A DNA stretch of 64,000 bases from Phoenix dactylifera (GCF_009389715.1 NC_052401.1:3941530-4005529), one strand, 5' to 3'. Shown: positions 40,701 through 56,255, counted from the stretch's first letter. Numbers and translations are program-made. The notes: generated by a model not told the origin, from the sequence alone.

Positions 40701-41465
40701 CGAGCCAGTGGGTCAAGGAGATTGTCATGGGAGGGTTGTAGACTCTAGGGTCATGATACTTTCTGGGGGCGGGGGGTGAGATTTGAGGGGGATTCAAGTT
40801 TTGGATTTTGGTGGAAGGAGATGGTTGTTCATGTGTGAGGTGGTAATGGTTGTTGGATTTGGGATGAACAGTGTGGATGGGTTGGTGTGGATCAGTGACA
40901 TGGCTAGAAAGCATGGGTCCTTGTGTTTTCTTGGGGGAGAGCAATTGGGGAGAATGGGGTCCAATGGCAGGTTGGATTGGAGAAATGGGGATATTTTTGT
41001 GGGGAAATAGGGAGGTTTGCTAATACTAATTATATTTTTTGATGTATATAAATTTTACATTTAAAATGTTATATTTTTGTATGAAAACGTCTTAGATACT
41101 TCCACATATTTTTTTAAAACCTTGATGCTTCCATGTATCCGCACTCCCTTTGGCACCCGTTTTAGGCTACTAAGCTATAGCCTATATTTATTGCAAGGAT
41201 ACTTGATATGATGTTGTCAAGAAACTCAACATCTTGATTGACAATGTAAGGTTCACATAGCTCTGTAAAGTCTTAAAATATTCTTGCCATGTTAATGATA
41301 GTATAATTTAAAATCGCACTTTGAAAGAAGCGACAGAAAAGCAGCCCCTTGGTGTTGAGCACTACTGAAAGAAGGATTGCCCGCGAAAGCCGTAGCCCTT
41401 TAATTAAGGAATAAAGAAAAAAATAGAAGAGAAGTAAGTTCCTCTTTCTCGTTCGAGGGCAGGAG

Positions 41466-41515
<50 letters not shown>

Positions 41516-44500
41516 TCTTAAAAGCATATGGATGCCTTTTGCTGGAAAAAAAATTTCATAAATAAAAATTCATAAAATGAAAATTCTTTTCTGCTGGACA
41601 TTCGAATAATAAGCACATGCATAGACATGTGACTTCATAGAAGGTTTCATATACTAGTACTACAATTCTTATACTCACACAATTGTTTACTGTATGCATT
41701 CACATACTATAGCTAATGTGGTTGAGTTAGCAAAATGCTTGTATTCTTTTGAAGACAACATGTTACCATTTGTAGATCTACTGAAGCTTAGGTAAGGTGT
41801 AAAAATTTGCATCTAGAGATTGATTGGACTATGTTGCAACAGACTTCTTACAATTGGTCAAATGCAAGGCAAGTTTCAAATGGTGGTTGTCCGCCACACT
41901 GGACATGCTATACAGGTAATCCAGTTTCTTCCTGGTTCTTTCATTAGATTATTACGTTTCAAGTATTGAAGATTGCAACATTGCAATAGATCCATCACTA
42001 GGGGCACTTATCTCAAATCATACATAATGTGTCATAACCCCCCCTCACATATGTCACTCCTCTTTATGATTGCATACTAACCATGCATGATAATATTACT
42101 TTTGAAATACTGCTGAACTCATGGAGTTTCACAAGTGGTGTGGTCAGTGTGAAAAGTACACAATCAGCCAGTTAACTAATATTGTGATGTGTAAATGATG
42201 GAGGTAAATGAAGAAGTGGTTATAAATGTCATTGTGTTTCTAAATCTCATGGGAAGATGAATCATTTGTCATTTGTTTAGATTATCAATGGGGAGGAATA
42301 GGAGCCGATGTGATGTCCATATTGGAGGTAGACTAAGCGAAATAACCTCCATAACAATGTGAGCCATCAAACAATATTTAATTCAGTCATTTAACTCTAT
42401 GTCTTGCCTTCTGCTCTTCAGAGACAAGTAAATCAAGAAGACTCAAAAAATAGCAGCAGAATGCAGATCAAGGGGATCGTTGGTTAAGGTCAACTCTAGT
42501 AAGTTTATGAAGCTTCAAATAGTGTGTTATTATTGTTGATCTGAAGCTCCAACAATGTCACAAACGGGAGCATGTATTGGTTCATTATAGGTTTGAACTT
42601 CGAGGAACGTGTAAACAAGCTTAAAGCAAACAAAAGAAACATTGATGACCTAGCGTGCCGCATGGACTGCACATAATAATATAAGGTTTGGGATGTCTTT
42701 TCACTCGTATGGTGCTTGTAGATTTTTTGAGGGGTGCTTGCTATTAATAGAAGACTCAATCTACTTTGTCACATGTATATTGGGGATACCTAGCAAATTA
42801 AGGGCAGATCTTTATTGTGCTCATTGAAAGGAAGGAGAATGAAGAATGCACAGCCAACGATGTAGAGCACCCACAAGCAAGATCATGGTATGTGATACCG
42901 TATCGAACCGTATGGTATAGAGCATATAGTACCATACCGGTTGGTCCGATACATGGTCAGCCCGCATACCGACACAGTGACAGTGTGACACCAATATAAG
43001 GCTTGATACCAAGACGGCATATCTTGAGCAAGATTTTCATCTCGATCGTGATCTCGGCTTGTACCGCTGTCAGGCACCCTCCTATATAATACATATAAAG
43101 TTTTGGCCCTTTATCTTGGCCGACATAAATAGATAAAATCTAAGATATCAACAGATATGACATACTCATAATGGCTGATATTTTTTTAATCATTTTTTAC
43201 TTCTTTAAATTGATTTCTTAATTAATTAATCTTGAACGATGCTTGGATATAGTTTTTAATCTCAGATTCACTACATCGCCGAGATTCCAGTATATGGGCC
43301 CTAAAAAATAAGCTGAAATTTTGGAAAATCTTAATTTCCTCCAAATTTACCTGTATACAATATTGGCCAAGATAAATTGAGATCTTGGCCACTTACCGAG
43401 ATAATTGATATACCTTGCCCCCAAGCAAAGGAATAAAGAAGCATATTCACTGAATTAAAATGAACGAATGTGCAATTGCCTTTTTAAGAACACATGTTTA
43501 TGGAATTAAATTGAGAGGGGGAAGTACCTTGTTATCTTGCAGCCTTGGACAATATCATCACCCAAGACATCAAAATAAAACAAAGAAGTTTACATCTATA
43601 GATGCCACCTTGATGGTAGTCCTAATCTCCCACAAGTGAAGGGCAACTAAAACATGGATGCATATATTGGGAGAAATGAAAAGAAAAGCAAAGGGAAAAA
43701 AGCATGAGGTTGCTCTGCAGTGCATCTTGCAGCACAAAAATATACACCTTGTTTGGATTTTTGGCCGATGCATGGATTGTTAGCTGTCTAACAGAAATTA
43801 GATTCTTGAAAAGTTTATAACTTGAAGAGGTGCCAAATGACTGCCAATAAATTTAGTGTGATAATATCTGAGGAAGGGTAGCATGTTTACGAGATATATT
43901 GGGAAAGTGAAATTAACTATGGTTAAATTTGTAAGAAGGAAGAACAAAGAAAGGAACATTTAAGGGTAGAAGGATCTAATGACTTCGTGTGATGTGCAAA
44001 AGCATATGGAAGAAAATTCGGCTGACAGTAAGGTAGTATAAGCTTTGACATCATTCTGAAACTACCTTTGGTGGGTCTGGTGTAGGTGCTCCTCAAGCTG
44101 AGCAATCATAAACCTTGGTGAACTTAGGGAGATCAACCTGGGTCAAATGGAGGTATCAGAGGAATATGATCACATTCTTGCTTCTTATGCGATTCTGGCA
44201 TGCATGTTTATGATCTCTTCTGATAATTGCGCCATTTTTAGCTGGATAAAAGTCAAAGTAACTAGAAAATAGATTGTCACATGAGCTACTTGATAGTAGG
44301 ATTTTGAGGAAAGATGGATGAGTCCATGAGTGGTGAGACTAATAAAATATATCAATAGATGATTGATTGAAGGATCCAGATAACCAAACTCATATCTGAT
44401 GATGCATGAGGGTTGGGTTTTAGTTTTGGTCATTAAGGTGACGCACAAGTGACATCTCTTATAGTCAGGTGAATGATTGTGAACTTTGTGTCCTGATTGC

Positions 44501-47500
44501 TCCACTAGCAAGTAAAAATAATTGAGAAGGGAAAATTTTGAACAAGCATCATTGTTTTGAGTATGGGTTCTGGTGGGCAACAACAAGACATAGGAAGTTT
44601 CTCTAAAGAAGCTAGACATAGGAAGAAAGCAGTGGCCAGAGTAACACATGGTGGGTATGCAAAAATTTCATAAATTAAGTTTCCATGGTGGGTCAAGCCA
44701 ATGAACAGAGGGCCTCCAAAAAACAAAAAAACTTAAAAAAGGTGGAAGCTGAAGAAGCAAAATGGACATAGAGCTCAATAGAAGTGGATGGTTAAAGACA
44801 AGTCTAGGTAAGAGTAGGAAAATTGCGCTTTCTATGCTAAAATAATTACACGTCTATTAAGTCTCTGAAGGAAGAAATATTTTGGGAAGACAGAAGGGGA
44901 GCAATAAAATCTAGCTTAACCAGACTGAAGTAGCATGATTTTAATATCTAAATCCGAGGAAAACCTTTGAGGTTCAAATTTATGAAGGAAACTATTGAAT
45001 CACAGTGCCTTCTGGTGATTTGGAAGCAAAAGAACATTTGGTGATTTGGAAGCAAAAGAACACAATTAAAATGGAAAAAAAAAGAAAAGGTACGACTGGT
45101 TATAAATGAGTAGTATACTCAGCTGAAGAATGAAGGAGTTGGTGCACTTTAAAAAAAATGGTGTATGGTCACTAAAGATGTAATGAAAGAGAGGGAGAGA
45201 GAAAGAGGGGGGGGGGGTGTTGCTGATGCTCCTCTATAGGTGTTAATGCTCATAGCGTTGAGGGAACTTGAGATTGTGATTTTGTTTGCTATTCACCAAT
45301 AGGGAGGGAAGCTCGATAGAAATATTCATGTTGGTTTATGGGCCGTGTTTTTTATACTCAAATGTCGATTAAACTCGAGTGATATCAAACTAAATCCCTA
45401 TGCTTTGGTCAGAACATGTTAAGATTTTCAATGTCATGAGCATTAGGTTAATAGAATTTGATGATAGATGGCAGTTGTATGTTATAAGGGGATTGGCAAA
45501 GGATGAGCAATTCTCATAATGGTTCTTGAAGTTATCATGAAGAGCCCAAGAAGGTGTTCTGTGACTTTGATACCACGTTATCTAAGAGCACAGTGCCAAA
45601 GGTAGCAATGATATACTAAATCTAGTAATGCAAGGTAGTGATCCAATTTTGCACTCATATTAGTCAATACGCCCTGTGTACAATAACTGATGGCACAAAC
45701 TGTGCATGAGTATGTGTTACATAAATGTCACAGAATTTTCTCACTTTTTTCTTTTTCTTTTTTTGTTCACTTCAACTCTTTTTATTGCAGGAAGATGTCC
45801 CTGAGGAATTTGCTTCGCTTGTACTGAATTTTATATCTCGCAATCGGATAGGCCCTCATGGTGTTGAGGTTAATTGCTTACCTCTTGTGAAGTTTCTTGA
45901 GATTGATTTTATTTGATTATTCACTTATTCATGATAACTGTGTTGAAGATATCACGTTCAGTAAGCCAACATTTTTTCTTCTAAATGTTTTCTAGAAACA
46001 TGTCATTAACCATATAATTTGTTTTCTCTTGTTTTGTTTATACTTAATTATATCACAAATAAATATGTATTTAAAATTCAAACAATGAGTTGTTGTCTGA
46101 CTATGAAAAAGGAAGGGGTTTGCTTGCAATGATAAAACAAATTAAGCTTGCTGGGCTCAAATTTGACTCTTATGTGAATGATGCATTATAAATCTAGCTA
46201 GATTCCTTTGTTCCATGAGTAATCCTGTTCAGAACATATTTGTTTTTTTGCCGATCCAGCTTATAGCTTATTGAACCCATTTGTGCATGCTTTTCTTGGT
46301 TCATCTAAAATCCATCCTCTGTACTGTATTTAAAGTTCTCCTAGTTGTAGGATGAAATGCTTCCAATAAAGTTCTATAACTGTATATTTTTTCCCTTGTA
46401 AAATCTGTTCCTTTTGAAGTGGAAATGGATTATAAAAATTCCTTTTGACACTTGGCTTGTGGGTATAGCTCATAAAGGAATAATTCCAGAGACATTTTGA
46501 AGGATGGCCTTAAAACCAGGCTATAAAACCTTGGACATGTAAAATGGCATCAGATACTACATAGCATGGGTTGCTTGGCTAATTAGAAAGGTGTGGGGGA
46601 ACAATATGACTATGTCCTTCTTTCAGCATGATGAAATGTTATCCAAGGTTGCATAAATTGTATGCTACATCATGATGCAAGTCATAATGACCCAAATTGT
46701 GGGTCTGTCCATATGGAATTGCACAGACCAACTGGCGGGAATTTCATTGTAGGTTATCCTCATCTCCGTATTCTATTCCTAGATATTTCACGGCATCTTT
46801 CAAACCTCACGATGATTTCAAACTTTAACTCTCAATTAGCATGTGCTATTTTACCTCTCATTTACCCTCTTCTTAACCTTTTAACAACAAAACCTATATG
46901 TAAGGGGCTGATTTAAAGATCAAGTAGTGATCCATCAGAATTTTAAATTGTTGTATGATGGTGCTCATCTTTTTTGAATCTTTAATTTAATAATTAGGAT
47001 GTATGCACATATGCGCATGTTAATATAAAATATTGTTAATGACTTTTTATGATTGCATCTTTCTTATCCCTACTTATCCCTACTTTAATAGTTAGGATGT
47101 ATGCGCAAATGCACATATTTAATACTGAAGTAATTGTTAATAAATTTTTCTCTTTAAGATTGAGAAAGTGGGTGATACGTATGCTGTTGCATTGAAATCT
47201 AATAGATCATCACCAGTTTTATCATCATTCATAAGAACTTGGACTTTGTTGAAGCTTTTGAAGTGGCTATTGTTAAAACATGGTCTGGTTTCATTCCAAG
47301 GACCAGAGTATAATTCCCTGTTTTAATAAGATCGTGAAATTTTACCCTTGCTTTTGATTGCTTGGTATTTGATCAACATGCGTGTGAAACCAGACGATGC
47401 GATAACGATGTGTAAAGTTTGCAAGGATTAATACCAAACATATGTGGGATACAGATGGCATGACTCTATGAGGATCTTCATATTGCATCATTGGAATGGA

Positions 47501-50029
47501 TGATAAAAGCAACATGCTGCTATACTCTAAGATTTGTAACTTAAAATTCTTATCATCTGGCTGGATTAATGTTGCTGGGCAATTTGTGGTACAGTGCCTT
47601 TAGCATGAAGCTGTGGCATCTTTAATACCCAAGAAACTTATGAACAGTTTAGGATTTTGTGGGGTAGAGGTACTCTTGGCCAAGCTTTTGTATGATGTCT
47701 TGGGAAGCCACCACACAATATCTCATAAGCTATATTTACTTATGGATTTTAACCATGGTACTATGGATTCAATTTGTTGTCATTGGATTTTCATGGCAGG
47801 ATTTGAGTTTTAAAAGATCTTTGAATTATGTGTCTACGAACCGGTTGAATAAAATAAATCTGATATACATGACATGGATTATAAATAAATATATCAGAAG
47901 AGCTATAGGAGTTGCACAAATTAAGGACAATGATGGAAATCAATTGAGATGGTATAGATATGTACAACAGAGATTTGTAGAGGCTTAAGTAAGGAGAGGT
48001 ATTTTTGAAGGTGGTAAGGAAAGAAGGGGAAGATCTAAAGGTAGGGCTGTCAACGAGCCGAGCCGAGCCCAAGCCTGGGAGAGCTTGGCTCGGCTCGTTT
48101 CATAGAAGCTCAGGCTCGGGCTCGGGCTCGGGCTCAGTAACGAGCTCTATTTGGGGCTCGAGCTCGGGCTTGCTTGGCAAAGCAAAGGCTCGGGCTTGAG
48201 CTTGTAAAGCTCGTTTCAATTACGAGCTCTAGAACGAGCCCGAGCTCGGGCTCGTAATCGGGCTCGAGCTCCGGCTCGGGCTCGATAACAAGCTATTTTT
48301 CTCTATATGATTAGATTTTTATGAATTATGGTGCTAAAATAAGATTTTTCAGTGGAAGACTAGAGCTTGTTTGGGCTCGTGAGCTGCTCAGGCTCGAGCT
48401 CAGGCTTGGGCTCGAGTGTAAACGAGCCTCATATTGGGCTCGGGCTCGAGCTCGTTTGACTACCGAGCCGAGCTTTTACCGAGCCGAGCCCGAGCCGAGC
48501 CCGAGCAGCTCAGCTCATTAACAGCCCTATCTAAAGGTAATATGGATGGAGGTTACGAGGAAGGATATAGAGAAATTCATAATAACACCAGATGTGGTTC
48601 CAAATAGGAAATATTTGGCGAATGAGGATCCATAAAGCCGACTCTAAATAGTTGGGAAAGGCGATAAGGTCATGGTATTGGTTATATATCACACGGATAT
48701 TATTCCTATAAAATCAACACTAGTTAATCTTTTTGGACTTGGGGTTTATATAAGTTTTTGAGTTGTACAATTTGTAGTTTTTCTACCTCTGTATTTTCAT
48801 GGATTCACATGATTCAGAGGGCTTTCTTGAAATGTCATGATGGTCCTGATTCATTTTTAGGGGAAGATGTTATAAGTTCCTGGAACTTTAATAGTTTCTC
48901 AAAAGCCCCAAACAATATGAATCATTTCCCTATACATTTGGAAGGATTTCAATAGTTTGAAAATTTATGTTGTTTTATTACCTAAACCTTAAGGTCTTCA
49001 TATGTCACTTGGTCCATGCATTTCTACCCTTTTTGTGAAGAAGCACTTGATAGCTAACAATTTATGGACAAGGCCCTTAATGTATTTGTATTTGTGAGGA
49101 AAATTACTTACAGCCTCATAAAATTCAGCTTGCATATGAAACTGGCTAGTTTGAAATTCAAATTATTTAAAAAAAAACAATGAAATGTAATATGAGTAAG
49201 TCCCTCATGATTTAGTACACAAATAACTAAAAAATATGGTAGCACTTCCATTAACCTCTTGAATTTTGCATTTTTGCTTAGAGTCTACATTTTGATATCC
49301 GGAACGTTGTTAAAACGGGTTTTCTGATCAACTGATCGTGAAGCTTGGTTTTGTAAATTAACATGTCATTTACACATCTGAAGATTCATGTTGCAATCCA
49401 CTTATTTCCACCACATGCTTGCCATGTGCTCTTGTGTAATAGTCATTACAATTAATTTAAATCAGTGCTCAAAACCTTGTGACTTGTAGAACCCCTTGGA
49501 ACTTGTGTAGAAGTGTTCTTTGTGAAGGTACAGTGCGGTGGTTTTATTTTAGCCATTAGTGGTTGAATTGTTACATTATTCAATCCTAGGATGTAGGGGC
49601 TATTATGACCTACATGAATCCCTACTGCAAATAGGCAGATTAGCAAATTGTTAAAACTTTCTTTGTGCATTCCTTGAGGATAAATTCCTTTTGTTCGAAA
49701 GAGAGTTGCCATTAGCAACTGCATGTGCCTCAAGCGAGCAACTATCTGCCTTTACGGCACAGTTCTTAGCTTGGATCTGAAAGCACAAGGCATCTTTGGA
49801 CTGTTTTGCTATACACATGCATCTCTCTGGAGTCTGGATATATATTGCTGCCTTGAATGTTGTGATGGTATCAGTTGTCTTTATGTGGTGATAATGTTAA
49901 AACTACATTTCATTGATAATGTGCTTATCATTTTATTGCATGAATTGTTACTTTAATCATGGCATTGCTTTGAACGTGATCTTTTGTGCTTTTCCACAGA
50001 TACCAGCCCTCATCCAACGACAACAGTAG
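25704..50029 (+). CDS. PPME1: Protein phosphatase methylesterase 1
   Basis: Thirteen GT-AG exons: 25704-25804, 28462-28546, 28689-28759, 30850-30964, 31156-31235, 33116-33200, 33284-33364, 35922-36016, 36191-36241, 36625-36705, 41843-41915, 45791-45868, 50000-50029. They total 1026 nt, or 341 aa, the usual plant length. It is an alpha/beta-hydrolase that removes the methyl ester from the C-terminal leucine of the PP2A catalytic subunit (family knowledge). Visible signatures are the oxyanion motif CLHGGGYSG; GHSMGGS with nucleophile S151 split across exons 5 and 6; D176 in VVVDVVE; and H303 in RHTGHAIQED, so the triad is complete. Family blocks AMDLRGHGKSS and KLLLLAGTDRLDR are intact. The ATG (GCCATGG) starts a disordered Ser/Pro-rich leader of about 35 residues. 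The last exon codes only nine residues and the stop. Introns make up 96% of the gene. It converges with the cytochrome c gene. Confidence 0.96.
25805..28461 (+). other. PPME1: PPME1 intron 1 (2.66 kb)
   Basis: The strong donor GTAAGA splits codon 34 (CA|G). No coding exon or bounded repeat was recognised inside; the short frames at 26361, 27332 and 27760 are not gene-like. Confidence 0.8.
28760..30849 (+). other. PPME1: PPME1 intron 3 (2.1 kb)
   Basis: Contains a TG microsatellite near its 5' end (28816-28840) and otherwise unremarkable AT-rich sequence. Confidence 0.8.
28816..28840. repeat. (TG)n microsatellite
   Basis: About 11 TG units followed by GGTGGGTGTG. Confidence 0.9.
31236..33115 (+). 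other. PPME1: PPME1 intron 5 (1.9 kb)
   Basis: It interrupts the codon of the nucleophilic serine (AG|C). No recognised element inside. Confidence 0.8.
33365..35921 (+). other. PPME1: PPME1 intron 7 (2.56 kb)
   Basis: Holds the 186-bp hAT-like element at 34005-34190. The rest shows nothing recognisable. Confidence 0.8.
34005..34190. mobile_element. hAT-like MITE (186 bp) with perfect 8-bp target duplication
   Basis: Flanked on both sides by CCAGGAGG (33997-34004 and 34191-34198). The left end is CAAGGTTTGCCGTTTCGGT; the right end in reverse is CAAGGTACGCCATAGCGGT, a terminal inverted repeat with 5 mismatches in 19. The interior is built of ACCGGTATGG / GGTATGGTACGGTA words on both strands and has no coding capacity. 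CA start and 8-bp duplication fit the hAT superfamily. Confidence 0.85.
37370..38110. repeat. AT-rich low-complexity block
   Basis: About 740 bp made of ATTAT, TAATAT and ATATTA words with almost no G or C. There are two internal near-repeats (ATTATCAATA.. AATTATGTTAT.ATTATATGAATT at about 37584-37650 and 37990-38060), so part of it is a roughly 405-bp duplication. Confidence 0.7.
37822..37862 (+). mobile_element. LINE 3'-terminal fragment
   Basis: AGCTGACCCCAATTAATTTG then GGATTAAGGCTTAGTTGAT. This is the characteristic 3' terminus of a widespread plant L1-type LINE (usually followed by a TTG-repeat tail). It is a 41-bp island of normal composition inside the AT-rich block. Confidence 0.55.
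39438..39470. repeat. Homopolymer run of 33 C
   Basis: An uninterrupted C run; on the other strand a G run able to form G-quadruplex structures. Its true length is likely to be uncertain in any assembly. Confidence 0.95.
40190..41010. other. Purine/G-rich block in PPME1 intron 10
   Basis: The plus strand is strongly G-rich (GGGGGAAGTGCGG, GGGGGCGGGGGGTGAGA, repeated TGGG and GGAG words) and quite unlike the AT-rich intron around it. The 126-codon minus-strand frame (40944-40564) is Pro/His/Ser-rich only because of this skew. It may be captured or old TE sequence; no ends were found. Confidence 0.4.
41469..41511. repeat. (TA)n microsatellite
   Basis: About 21 uninterrupted TA units. Confidence 0.95.
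42884..43026. mobile_element. hAT-like MITE (143 bp) with perfect 8-bp target duplication
   Basis: Flanked by AGCAAGAT at 42876-42883 and 43027-43034. The left end is CATGGTATGTGATACC and the right end in reverse is CAAGATATGCCGTC, a weak inverted repeat. The interior has the same ATACCG / CGGTATGG vocabulary (ACCGTATGGTATAG, ACCATACCGGTTGG) as the element at 34005. Probably the same or a sister family, in the same gene. Confidence 0.75.
45013..45063. repeat. 26-bp tandem duplication
   Basis: TGGTGATTTGGAAGCAAAAG plus a short tail occurs twice in a row with no mismatch in the shared part, so it is recent. Confidence 0.9.
46990..47150. repeat. Degenerate 100-bp duplication
   Basis: TTAGGATGTATGCACATATG at about 46996 recurs as TTAGGATGTATGCGCAAATG at about 47093, each followed by a TTAATA...GTTAAT. 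block. Confidence 0.6.
47815..48680 (+). mobile_element. LINE reverse-transcriptase C-terminal remnant, split by a nested element
   Basis: Before the nested element the frame reads GNQLRWYRYVQQRFVEA followed, after a stop, by RGIFEGGKERRGRS. After it the frame reads WMEVTRKDIEKF, then ITPDVVPNRKYLANEDP and a stop. This is the LRW-GHV-RR ... GRP-W-EV-K pattern at the C-terminus of LINE ORF2 proteins of the class often mis-annotated as craniofacial development protein 2. It ends near GCCGACTCTAAATAGTTGGG, resembling the LINE terminus at 37822. Stops and a frame break show it is dead. Confidence 0.65.
48042..48529. mobile_element. hAT-like element (488 bp), GAGCCGAGC-rich, nested, with perfect 8-bp target duplication
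   Basis: Flanked by TCTAAAGG at 48034-48041 and 48530-48537. The left end is TAGGGCTGTCAACGAGC; the right end in reverse is TAGGGCTGTTAATGAGC (2 mismatches in 17). The ends and the 8-bp duplication fit hAT. Subterminal regions are long arrays of CGAGCC / GGCTCG words in both orientations, so it can fold on itself. No transposase. It lies inside the LINE remnant 47815-48680, so it inserted later. Confidence 0.9.
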
Positions 50030-51285
50030 AGCGAAACTATTATTTTTTTCAGCATAGTGCATGGGAATGTCGAGGAGCTCCCAGTTGCTGGATGATGAGA
50101 TATGCGCCACTGCAATTGTTTGTGAAAGTTGATCCACATGGAAAGGTTTATCGGAATTTATTTGTAGAATTTAACAGAAAGGCTATACTGCAATTTCTGC
50201 ATGCTCATGATGCTTAATGAAAAAGGCAGAATCTTTTGTTTGTTAATACCCGCATGATTTGAACCATGTTATCTTCATTTCTGGACTGTAGATGTTTGGA
50301 GAGTTTATATAATGAATCCTGAACTTTCATTTTCCATAAAAAATGAAAACTTAAGAACCAGACGCAAGCGCTTAAAATCTTTTTACTGCATCTTCTGTTG
50401 ACGATACTTTCGAGAAAATGTGATTCATTCATTAAAAATATGCGTCTATGAACTCGTGGGTGGATGCTTTCGTGCAAGGGTAGCACGCGTACAACGCATA
50501 TTTTGTGCTTATTACCGGCTTGTTTATTGTAGTTGAGCAGATGATCGGCATGCATATATGCACGGAGAAGCCGAGAGGGTGGTGAAAATCGAGCCCGTCC
50601 TCTTCCCGGCGCCGGCGTGCACCTCGGATCCAAAATCGGAATCCTCTTCTTCATGATTCCTCGACCAAGGAAGGGGCGGGGCGGGGCGGTGCGGTTCGGG
50701 CGCAGCCAAAGAATTCTGGCAGGTACACGGCCTAGGTCGGAGAGGGCGGGGGCTTGCGACTCTGCTTGCTGAGGCAGGGGACGCAGATGCCCTCCTATAT
50801 CCTCTTTCCCATGGGCCAATCTCACCCCTCTTCGGGCACACCGATGGACGCAGAGGGATCCGGGCGACAAGCTGGTTACGCGATAGCATGTTAACCCCGA
50901 ATTGCACCCTACACTAAATCTCCAAAGTCCCAACTTCCTAATTTTCTTCTCCAATACTGTATAATGATAAATCACCCGGATATCTCCGTCAGCGTTAAAG
51001 CAGCATCATAACATAATTCAAACCATTTGATATTTCAAATCTACACCTAAATCAGCGTAAAAACACAGCAACACCGTAGCATGGAACTTAAAAAGGTCAC
51101 CGCTAGGGTGTCATGCAACGGTACTACGGCAAGTACTACAGCAAAATGAATGCGCCCTGAAAATGGGCAAAAAAGAAAGAAAAAAAAAAAAGAAAAAAAA
51201 GAATGTATACTCAAGCACGCATTACCGTTTTCCAGGTTTTATTGGAAATCTTATTAGACAAACAAAATTGCCGACTAAACATGAT
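50030..51285. other. Convergent intergenic region, PPME1 / cytochrome c
   Basis: Holds both 3' UTRs. A candidate AATAAA for the minus-strand gene lies at 51243-51238, about 45 bp past its stop. Between 50520 and 50900 the sequence is unusually GC-rich. Frames of 253 and 127 codons on the minus strand cross that island, but neither has recognisable content. Confidence 0.55.
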
Positions 51286-55347
<4,062 letters not shown>

Positions 55348-55450
55348 TCACGGAGAGACGCGGAAGTACGACTCAGAAGGGCTTCCCCTCCGGGCGGGCG
55401 GCGCGATTCGTTAAATACGCGCCCTTATGAACCAAATGACCAAAATACCC

Positions 55451-55457
55451 CTATATA
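55451..55457 (-). promoter_or_regulatory. CYTC: Candidate TATA box, cytochrome c
   Basis: TATATAG on the minus strand, about 165 bp upstream of the ATG. It would place the start of transcription near 55425. Confidence 0.45.
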
Positions 55458-56215
55458 AGGAGATGTAGTCTCGCTCTGTCGGAGGGACTTGGGAGTTCCG
55501 GTTGGGGGGTATTTTCGCCATTAAGGATGAGCCTAGAATCGGATGAGGAGATGACCCCGAGTTCGGAGCGTGGCCCGCGCACGCAAGTAGTTGGCTTGGA
55601 TAGATTCAATATCGACCGTTTGATCGATGGAAACCCATGACGTGTGGGCGTCTCGTCGCCTATTCGTGTATCACATGGCGAAGTCATTTTAATCATGTAA
55701 GTCTTCCATACGACAAACAGTATAATGATGACGACAACCACGAAGGTCCCACTCGATAGTCTAGGTAATGAAATAGCTTCAAGAAATACTAAACGGATGA
55801 CAGGCCCAGGCAATTGTAAAAGAGAAAGAGAAGCCTGGTTCGTTTCTGAAAAGAAAACAAAAGGTATTATTTTAATTTGAAATCGTTACATCGTAGATAC
55901 ATATAAAAAAAACAAAAATTAAAAATAAATAAATAACAAAATAAATAATTTATAAAAATATATATTTAAATATTTATTTGAAAACAATATTCAAACAAAA
56001 ATTAATATTTTAAAAAATATTCGTTTTTCTGATGATAAATATACAGTAGCTTTTTGAATAAATCACCCAGGGAATGAAAAAGAAAAACGATAAGATTACA
56101 GAAGGCGCATCCAGCTCAATAGTTAAGCCAAGGCATTGAAAAGAAAAAAAACCATTATTTATTTTTTTAGTTATTTTAATTTAAAATTATTAATTTTTTA
56201 ACGATATTAGATTAC

Positions 56216-56255
<40 letters not shown>

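Larger units (their letters stand above)
36706..41842 (+). other. PPME1: PPME1 intron 10 (5.1 kb)
   Basis: The largest intron of the gene. In order it holds a very AT-rich block (37370-38110), a run of 33 C (39438-39470), a purine/G-rich block (40190-41010) and a TA microsatellite (41469-41511). No coding exon was missed: exons 10 and 11 join as DRL-DR-LLTIGQMQGKF with the frame kept. Confidence 0.8.
41916..45790 (+). other. PPME1: PPME1 intron 11 (3.9 kb)
   Basis: Contains the 143-bp hAT-like element (42884-43026), a 26-bp tandem duplication (45013-45063) and a G11 run (45207-45217). The 154-codon minus-strand frame at 44185-44649 has no family features. Confidence 0.75.
45869..49999 (+). 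other. PPME1: PPME1 intron 12 (4.1 kb)
   Basis: Holds a 100-bp duplication (46990-47140) and a LINE-like remnant (47815-48680) with a hAT-like element inside it. It separates the last 10 codons from the rest of the gene. Confidence 0.8.

Noticed and set aside
40564-40944. 126-codon Pro/His/Ser-rich minus-strand frame
   Set aside because: Explained by the strong G skew of the plus strand.
43040-43440. Possible element rich in GATCTTGGCC / CCGAGAT words
   Set aside because: Words repeat, but no consistent ends or target duplication could be found.
44185-44649. 154-codon minus-strand frame in PPME1 intron 11
   Set aside because: No family motif, no splice partner, and composition like the rest of the intron.
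50214-50975. 253-codon minus-strand frame next to PPME1
   Set aside because: It has no ATG at its start, its Arg/Pro-rich middle reflects the GC island, and no domain was recognised.
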